NCBI GenBank assembly: GCA_002292165.1
Contig: DBBK01000251.1
Span: 9,473-17,605, forward strand
Length of the DNA: 8,133 nt
Reading direction: 5' to 3'
Source: Brevundimonas sp. UBA986
Lineage (GTDB): Bacteria; Pseudomonadota; Alphaproteobacteria; Caulobacterales; Caulobacteraceae
The translations under genes and the position numbers were made by a program. The notes below the pieces were generated by a model that saw only the letters and a program-made list of their open reading frames with translations, searched no databases and was not told where the DNA came from. Below, piece after piece: positions 6,407 to 8,133 of the stretch (position 1 is the first letter of the stretch; the number at the start of each line of letters is the position of its first letter).

Positions 6407-7126
6407 ATGCGCGCGCCCAGCCAGACCCTGACCCAGGCCTATGCCATTCTCGGCCTCCACGGCCCGACGGACGGAGACGCCCTGACCCGGGCGTTCCGCA
6501 CGGCGGTCAAGGCCGCGCGGCCCGACCTGCCCGGCGGCGACGACGACCGCTTCCGCCGCGTGATCGCCGCCTGGCGGCAGATTCAGGAGGAGGGCGGGGG
6601 CCTGACGCCGCTGGCGGCGCCGAAAGCCTCGCCCGAGGCCTTGCCGGTGGTGGGGATCACGGCCCTTCAGGCGGTGACCGGCGGGAAGACGACCGTGCAG
6701 CTGGGCGCCAAGCGACTGAAGATCACCGTCGCCGCCGGGATGCGGACCGGCGACCATCTGAGACTGCGGGGTGCGGCGTCCGACGGCGCCGACCTCTATC
6801 TGCCGATCCTGATCCGCCCGGTCGACGGATTGAGCGTTCTCGGCGACGACCTGCATATGAGCTGGGCGGTGGCGCCGCGTCTGATCGAGGACGGGGGGCG
6901 GGTCGAGATCGACACATATGCCGGGACGCGCGGCGCCTGGGTCACGCCGGGACTGACGGTTCCGGTGCGCATCCGGCTGCGTGACATGGGTTTGCCGGCG
7001 CGGGGAAATCGGCCCGCCGGGCATCTGTTCGTGACCCTGAACCCCTCCGAGGACGCCCCCTCGGCCGCCGAACACCTGCTGGCGCGGTTCACGCGGGTCT
7101 GGACGCCGGAGCGTCTGGCGGCTTAA
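6407..7126 (+). CDS. DnaJ C-terminal-domain protein with degenerate J domain
   Basis: A 239-residue protein of the DnaJ/CbpA type. Residues 9-60 match a J domain: AYAILGL (11-17), ALTRAFRTAVKAARPDLPGGDD (25-46, key part RPD) and FRRVIAAWRQI. The HPD tripeptide needed to stimulate Hsp70 ATPase is RPD at 38-40, so the histidine is lost. A short linker (61-80) replaces the Gly/Phe region and no zinc-finger CxxCxGxG repeats exist. Residues 81-212 match the two DnaJ C-terminal substrate-binding subdomains: ALQAVTGGKTTVQL, ITVAAGMRTGDHLRLRG (106-122), GADLYLPILIRP (127-138), then GDDLHMSWAV (146-155) and GHLFVTLNP (205-213). It may bind unfolded clients without classic DnaK activation, or act on a specialised partner. 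ATG 6407 has AAGG 7 nt upstream. aroC starts 9 bp after its stop, so they share a transcript. I recall pdxH, a DnaJ-like gene, fabI and aroC being neighbours in some alphaproteobacteria; no fabI lies here. Confidence 0.85.
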   Translation: MRAPSQTLTQAYAILGLHGPTDGDALTRAFRTAVKAARPDLPGGDDDRFRRVIAAWRQIQEEGGGLTPLAAPKASPEALPVVGITALQAVTGGKTTVQLGAKRLKITVAAGMRTGDHLRLRGAASDGADLYLPILIRPVDGLSVLGDDLHMSWAVAPRLIEDGGRVEIDTYAGTRGAWVTPGLTVPVRIRLRDMGLPARGNRPAGHLFVTLNPSEDAPSAAEHLLARFTRVWTPERLAA

Positions 7127-7135
7127 GCGGGGACC

Positions 7136-8133
7136 ATGTCCCACAACACCTTCGGCCATCTGTTTCGCGTGACGACCTGGGGCGAGAGCCATGGGCCGGC
7201 GATCGGCTGTGTGGTGGACGGCTGTCCGCCGCTGATTTCCCTGACCGAGGCCGATCTGCAGCCCTGGCTGGATCTGCGTAAACCCGGCGGCAGCCGCTTC
7301 GTGACCCAGAGGAACGAGAGCGACACGGCGCGCATCCTGTCGGGCGTCTTCGACGACGGAAACGGGCCGGTCACGACGGGTACGCCGATCGCCATCGAGA
7401 TCCAGAACGAGGACCAGCGCTCCAAGGACTATGGCGAGATCGCCCGCGCCTATCGTCCCGGCCATGCCGATGTGACCTATCAGGCCAAGTACGGGGTGCG
7501 CGACTATCGCGGCGGCGGCCGGTCCTCGGCGCGCGAGACCGCCAGCCGGGTCGCGGCGGGGGCGGTGGCGAGGAAGGTGTTGGGCGAAGGCGTGAAGATC
7601 CGCGCCGGCGTGGTCCAGCTGGGGCCGCACCGCATTGCCGACGAGGCCGTGGATTTCGACGCCGTCTATCAGAACCCCCTGTTCGCGGCCTCGGCGGCGG
7701 TCGTGCCCGAGTGGGAGGCGTATCTGGACGGGGTGCGCAAGGCCGGGTCCTCGATCGGCGCCGTGGTGGCGCTGGAGGTCACGGGGGTTCCGGCCGGCTG
7801 GGGCGCGCCGCTCTACGCCAAGCTGGACGCCGAACTGGCCGCGGCCATGATGTCGATCAATGCGGTCAAGGGCGTGGAGATCGGCGCGGGCTTCGGTGCC
7901 GCCGCGCTGACCGGCGAAGAGAACGCCGACGAAATGCGCATGAAGGACGGCGATGTCGAATTCCTGTCGAATAATGCAGGCGGCGTGCTTGGCGGCATTT
8001 CCACCGGACAGGACATCGTTGTCCGCTTCGTCGTGAAGGCGACCAGTTCGATCCTGACACCCCGCCGGACGGTGACCCGCCAGGGCAAGAACACCGAAAT
8101 CGCCACCAAGGGCCGCCACGATCCCTGCGTCGG
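7136..8133 (+). CDS. aroC: chorismate synthase (3' end outside window)
   Basis: The first 332 residues of chorismate synthase, which converts 5-enolpyruvylshikimate 3-phosphate to chorismate using reduced FMN, the last step of the shikimate pathway to aromatic amino acids, folate and quinones. Signature regions are present: TWGESHGPAIG (14-24, with the active-site His19), DLRKPGGSRFVTQRNESD (46-63), YRPGHADVTYQAKYGVRDYRGG (split as YRPGHAD 106-112 and KYGVRDYRGG 118-127), GRSSARETASRVAAGA (128-143), SINAVKGVEIG (240-250), NNAGGVLGGISTGQ (279-292) and KGRHDPCV (325-332), where the window ends. Roughly 30 residues are missing compared with the usual length of about 360. ATG 7136 is chosen by the family start (E. 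coli [20 protein letters not shown]). A GCGGGGA stretch sits only 2 nt upstream, so the ribosome-binding site is suboptimal. It is downstream of, and probably co-transcribed with, the J-domain gene. Confidence 0.97.
   Translation, partial: MSHNTFGHLFRVTTWGESHGPAIGCVVDGCPPLISLTEADLQPWLDLRKPGGSRFVTQRNESDTARILSGVFDDGNGPVTTGTPIAIEIQNEDQRSKDYGEIARAYRPGHADVTYQAKYGVRDYRGGGRSSARETASRVAAGAVARKVLGEGVKIRAGVVQLGPHRIADEAVDFDAVYQNPLFAASAAVVPEWEAYLDGVRKAGSSIGAVVALEVTGVPAGWGAPLYAKLDAELAAAMMSINAVKGVEIGAGFGAAALTGEENADEMRMKDGDVEFLSNNAGGVLGGISTGQDIVVRFVVKATSSILTPRRTVTRQGKNTEIATKGRHDPCV

Noticed and set aside
6368..8119. 583-codon open frame on the minus strand opposite the J-domain gene and aroC
   Set aside because: It spans two clearly real genes and the product is Arg/Gly/His-rich antisense text without domains.

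Overview
The window is GC-rich (roughly two thirds G+C by eye) with dense genes, strong G/C bias at third codon positions and short intergenic gaps. The protein types, a pdxH / J-domain gene / aroC cluster, and a -10 element of the Caulobacter housekeeping type point to an alphaproteobacterium, most likely Caulobacterales (Brevundimonas, Caulobacter or a relative). This placement is inference from style and gene content. It looks like ordinary chromosome: there are no transposases, phage genes, tRNAs, rRNAs or CRISPR arrays, and no large new system.

Layout. Positions 3-323 (+) hold the 3' end of a gene whose product ends in a SPOR/LytR_C-like domain. It converges on a 94-residue lipoprotein gene (363-647, -). 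A hairpin-rich spacer (about 700-850) separates that from an AlkK-like medium/long-chain acyl-CoA ligase gene (854-2491, -). A 221-bp divergent region follows, with a perfect spaced palindrome (2564-2584) and a purine/pyrimidine inverted repeat (2597-2681). It leads into a rightward cluster: uridine kinase (udk, 2713-3375), a TetR/AcrR-family regulator (3432-4067) and a two-helix membrane protein (4064-4354) whose GTG start overlaps the regulator's stop. A 396-residue exported protein of unknown function (4428-5618, +) converges with pdxH (5643-6317, -). Divergent from pdxH is a DnaJ C-terminal-domain protein with a degenerate J domain (6407-7126, +), followed after 9 bp by aroC (7136 to the window end, cut off).

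Functional picture. Four genes are housekeeping metabolism: fatty-acid activation, pyrimidine salvage, pyridoxal-phosphate synthesis and the last step of the shikimate pathway. The regulator and the small membrane protein form a translationally coupled pair. The strongest regulatory signal is the 2564-2584 palindrome, placed like an operator in front of the ligase gene. pdxH may be expressed as a leaderless mRNA. The main oddities are the J-like domain without the HPD histidine, the intergenic inverted repeats, and a 15-bp tandem duplication that doubles the lipoprotein stop codon.
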